7,826 bases of DNA, from contig JAJNBO010000097.1 of NCBI GenBank assembly GCA_021156245.1, forward strand, positions 1 to 7,826, written 5' to 3'. This document shows positions 6,281 through 7,826 of the stretch, piece after piece. The translations under genes and the position numbers were made by a program. Within the stretch, counting starts at the first letter, position 1; every line of letters starts with the position of its first letter. This DNA is from Ramlibacter sp. Lineage in GTDB: Bacteria; Pseudomonadota; Gammaproteobacteria; Burkholderiales; Burkholderiaceae_C. Below the pieces are notes generated by a model, which saw only the letters and a list, made by a program, of their open reading frames with translations, made no database searches and had not been told where the DNA came from.

Positions 6281-6304
6281 TAAAATGAATTTATCGCAGC
6301 AAAT
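6281..6304. promoter_or_regulatory. Divergent control region with LysR-type box
   Basis: The 69-nt gap between the TauE-like and LysR genes is locally AT-rich here. TAAAAT (6281-6286) is a plausible -10 for the LysR gene, without a convincing -35. ATTT-N8-AAAT (6289-6304) is an interrupted palindrome containing T-N11-A, the core pattern of LysR-type binding sites. Its position would suit autoregulation and control of the TauE-MFS-GNAT operon. Both calls are from pattern only. Confidence 0.45.
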
Positions 6305-6318
6305 GATGCAGAACGCTG

Positions 6319-7233
6319 ATGAAACTCGACGTCCTCGGCATGGAAGCCTTCGTCAGCGTGGCCACGTTGCGCAGCTTTGCCCGGGCCGCGGACGCATTGA
6401 GCGTCACCTCGCCGGCGTTGACGCGCCGCGTGAACAACCTCGAATCCCAGCTTGGCGTGCAGCTGCTGGAACGCACCACGCGCTCGGTCGCCGTCACGGC
6501 GGCGGGCGCCAGCTTCCTGCCGCGCGCGCGGCACCTGCTCGACGAGCTGTCGACGACGTTCCGCGAGATCAGCGCCAGCGGACAGGCGCAGCGCGGCACG
6601 GTGACGATCGCGTGCGTGCCGACCGTCGGCGTCCAGTTCCTGCCTTCGGTGCTGCACGAGTACAGCCGGCGCCACCCGGACAACCGCATCCGGATCCTGG
6701 ACCACACGTCCTATGGCGTCTCCGAGGCGGTGCAGCAGCGCGAGGCCGAGTTCGGGATCAACATGGCCGACGTGCAGTTCTCCGACCTGGACAGCACCCC
6801 CTTCCTTGCGGACCGCTTCGGCCTGATCTGCCGGCAGGACCACCCGCTGGCCCGCAAGCGCAAGCTGCAATGGGGCCAGCTCGAGGGCCACGCGCTGATC
6901 GTCCCCGGTGGCGGCAGCAGCAACCGCCCGCTGCTCGACACCGTGCTCGGGCCGCTGAACATCCACTTGCCCGCCACCTACGAGGTGCAGCGCAGCGCCA
7001 CGGCCGTGGGACTTGTCGCGCAGGGCCTCGGCGCGGCCATCGTGCCCCAGCTTTCCATCCAGCCGGGCGCCTATCCGCAACTGCGCCTGGTCGCCCTGGT
7101 CGATCCCGTCGTGGAGCGCACCTTCGTGCTGCTGCGGCGCCGGGGAGCGGTGCTGTCGCCCGCCGCGCAAGCGTTGCACGACCTGATCCTGGCGCGGGCC
7201 CCTGCCGGCGCGACGGTGCGGACCGTCACTTAA
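6319..7233 (+). CDS. LysR-family transcriptional regulator
   Basis: The 304-residue protein has the family's usual length and layout. A winged helix-turn-helix spans about 5-64 (SFARAADALSVTSPALTRRVNNLE at 19-42, then LGVQLLERTTRSVAVTAAG). A linker helix runs to about 90, and a periplasmic-binding-protein-like effector domain starts at G93-TVTIACVPT. It binds DNA as a tetramer and responds to a small-molecule effector, not identifiable here. It is divergent from the TauE-like operon across 69 nt, the classic arrangement for a regulator and its target, and is followed after 9 nt by a PACE efflux gene. In Acinetobacter the PACE gene aceI is activated by the LysR protein AceR, so control of the downstream gene is also plausible. 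ATG at 6319 places the helix-turn-helix correctly; its Shine-Dalgarno is weak. Confidence 0.95.
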   Translation: MKLDVLGMEAFVSVATLRSFARAADALSVTSPALTRRVNNLESQLGVQLLERTTRSVAVTAAGASFLPRARHLLDELSTTFREISASGQAQRGTVTIACVPTVGVQFLPSVLHEYSRRHPDNRIRILDHTSYGVSEAVQQREAEFGINMADVQFSDLDSTPFLADRFGLICRQDHPLARKRKLQWGQLEGHALIVPGGGSSNRPLLDTVLGPLNIHLPATYEVQRSATAVGLVAQGLGAAIVPQLSIQPGAYPQLRLVALVDPVVERTFVLLRRRGAVLSPAAQALHDLILARAPAGATVRTVT

Positions 7234-7236
7234 AAT
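7231..7236 (+). promoter_or_regulatory. Candidate -10 (TAAAAT) for a leaderless PACE transcript
   Basis: TAAAAT overlaps the LysR stop codon and ends 6 nt before the GTG of the PACE gene. Transcription usually starts about 7 nt after the -10, which would be the G of the GTG. There is no Shine-Dalgarno between the two genes. No clear -35 is seen, so this is tentative. Confidence 0.4.
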
Positions 7237-7242
7237 CCCGCG

Positions 7243-7665
7243 GTGCAAGGGTTCAAACGCAAGATCGTCTACGTCGTCTCCTTCGAGATCATCGCCATCC
7301 TCCTGGCCAGCACGCTGTTGCGGGTGCTCTCCGACAGTCCCGTCACCACGGCAGGCATCACTGCCGCCGTGTCTTCCGCCATCGCCATGGCCTGGAACTA
7401 CGTCTACAACCTGATGTTCGAGGCCTGGGAGGCGCGGCAGGCGCGCAAGGGCCGCAGCCTGCTGCGCCGCGCCGTGCACGCGATCGGGTTCGAGGCGGGC
7501 CTCGTCACGATGCTGGTGCCGCTGTTCGCGTGGATCCTGGGCGTCAGCCTGCTCGTGGCCTTCCTGCTGAACGCCGCGATGATCGTGTTCTTCCTGGTCT
7601 ACGCGTTCCTGTTCAACCTGGCGTTCGACCGGATCTTCGGCCTGCCCCTGTCGGCCCAGGGGTAG
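7243..7665 (+). CDS. PACE-family multidrug efflux protein (two bacterial transmembrane pair domains)
   Basis: The 140-residue protein has four predicted membrane helices at about 8-28, 39-58, 82-100 and 104-127, arranged as two transmembrane-pair repeats. E15 sits in VSFE, matching the essential Glu15 of Acinetobacter AceI. W51-N52-Y53-x-Y-N56-x2-F59-E60 in the first repeat, and R76-x2-HAIGFE followed by FLVYAFLFNLAFD in the second, are the family's conserved blocks. Members export biocides such as chlorhexidine and acriflavine and, for some, short diamines such as cadaverine and putrescine, driven by protons. The GTG start places E15 exactly as in AceI. It follows the LysR gene by 9 nt and may be translated from read-through or from its own leaderless transcript. 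It ends 2 nt from the convergent MFS gene. The substrate is unknown. Confidence 0.93.
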   Translation: MQGFKRKIVYVVSFEIIAILLASTLLRVLSDSPVTTAGITAAVSSAIAMAWNYVYNLMFEAWEARQARKGRSLLRRAVHAIGFEAGLVTMLVPLFAWILGVSLLVAFLLNAAMIVFFLVYAFLFNLAFDRIFGLPLSAQG

Positions 7666-7667
7666 TT

Positions 7668-7826
7668 TCAGGCGCGGCCCAGCGCCTTCTTCGCGAACGC
7701 CGACACCACCACCGCGAAGACGATCACCACCACCAGGCCCGCCGTGAGCGTGCGCGCCTCGGCGATGAACCCGATCAGGGGCGGTCCGGCCATCAGCCCG
7801 AAGTAGCCGACCGAGGACACCGCCGC
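7668..7826 (-). CDS. MFS transporter, C-terminal fragment
   Basis: The frame read from the window edge to a TGA (7668-7670) gives 52 residues. SSVGYFGLMAGPPLIGFIAE is the typical penultimate helix of major facilitator proteins (G-Y-x-G-x-x-x-G-P-P-L-I-G-F), followed by a final hydrophobic helix (LVVVIVFAVVVSAF) and a short basic tail. The segment resembles sugar- or YbjJ-like MFS members, but the substrate class cannot be set from this part. Start and promoter lie beyond the window. It converges tail to tail with the PACE gene. Confidence 0.88.
   Translation of the reverse strand, partial: AAVSSVGYFGLMAGPPLIGFIAEARTLTAGLVVVIVFAVVVSAFAKKALGRA

Noticed and set aside
6250..7479. Upstream extension of the TauE-like open frame
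   Set aside because: It runs antisense through the whole LysR gene. The permease begins naturally at the ATG at 6247-6249 with its first membrane helix.

Overview
The window is a gene-dense piece of a high-GC bacterial chromosome. Strong C/G bias at third codon positions, GTG starts, very short intergenic gaps and the mix of families (MR-type enolase-superfamily enzyme, ketopantoate-reductase-family dehydrogenase, TauE/SafE, PACE and MFS exporters, LysR regulator) fit a betaproteobacterium of the Burkholderiales, perhaps Comamonadaceae. The taxonomic placement is inference; no marker gene is present. No RNA gene, CRISPR array, insertion sequence or origin was seen.

Region 1 (1-2125) begins with the tail of a VOC/glyoxalase-fold gene. 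Converging on it is a two-gene minus-strand operon: a ketopantoate-reductase-family dehydrogenase followed, with an 8-nt overlap, by a close mandelate racemase homologue. The racemase homologue keeps the metal ligands and the His/Asp dyad but has Arg where mandelate racemase has its second catalytic Lys. The dehydrogenase keeps the family's catalytic Lys but lacks the two active-site Asn of true ketopantoate reductase. Together they look like a module acting on a 2-hydroxy or 2-keto acid; the substrate is unknown.

Region 2 (2126-3252) stands out. A 228-nt spacer holds a REP-like GC-rich hairpin, a perfect TTGACA -35 with a dyad over its spacer, and a strong AGGAGG. These precede a lone gene for a PD-(D/E)XK nuclease-like protein related to the HsdR N-terminal domain, with no methylase, specificity or helicase partner in view. 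It is visibly lower in GC than its neighbours and may have been acquired by transfer.

Region 3 (3253-4348) has a glutathione S-transferase-family gene that converges on the end of the next operon.

Region 4 (3917-7826) is a transport and detoxification cluster around a LysR regulator. To its left, divergently, lie TauE/SafE permease, MFS exporter (Bcr/CflA-like) and GNAT acetyltransferase, with 18-nt spacing and then an ATGA overlap. To its right, 9 nt after the LysR stop, is a PACE-family efflux gene that may be leaderless. The window ends in the C-terminus of another MFS transporter, 2 nt from the PACE stop. Shared control of these genes by the LysR protein is plausible from the layout but not shown.

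Most of the sequence is ordinary accessory metabolism and efflux. The points most worth a second look are the Lys-to-Arg change in the racemase-like enzyme with its dehydrogenase partner, and the orphan nuclease-like gene. I did not find convincing evidence for a wholly new multi-gene system.
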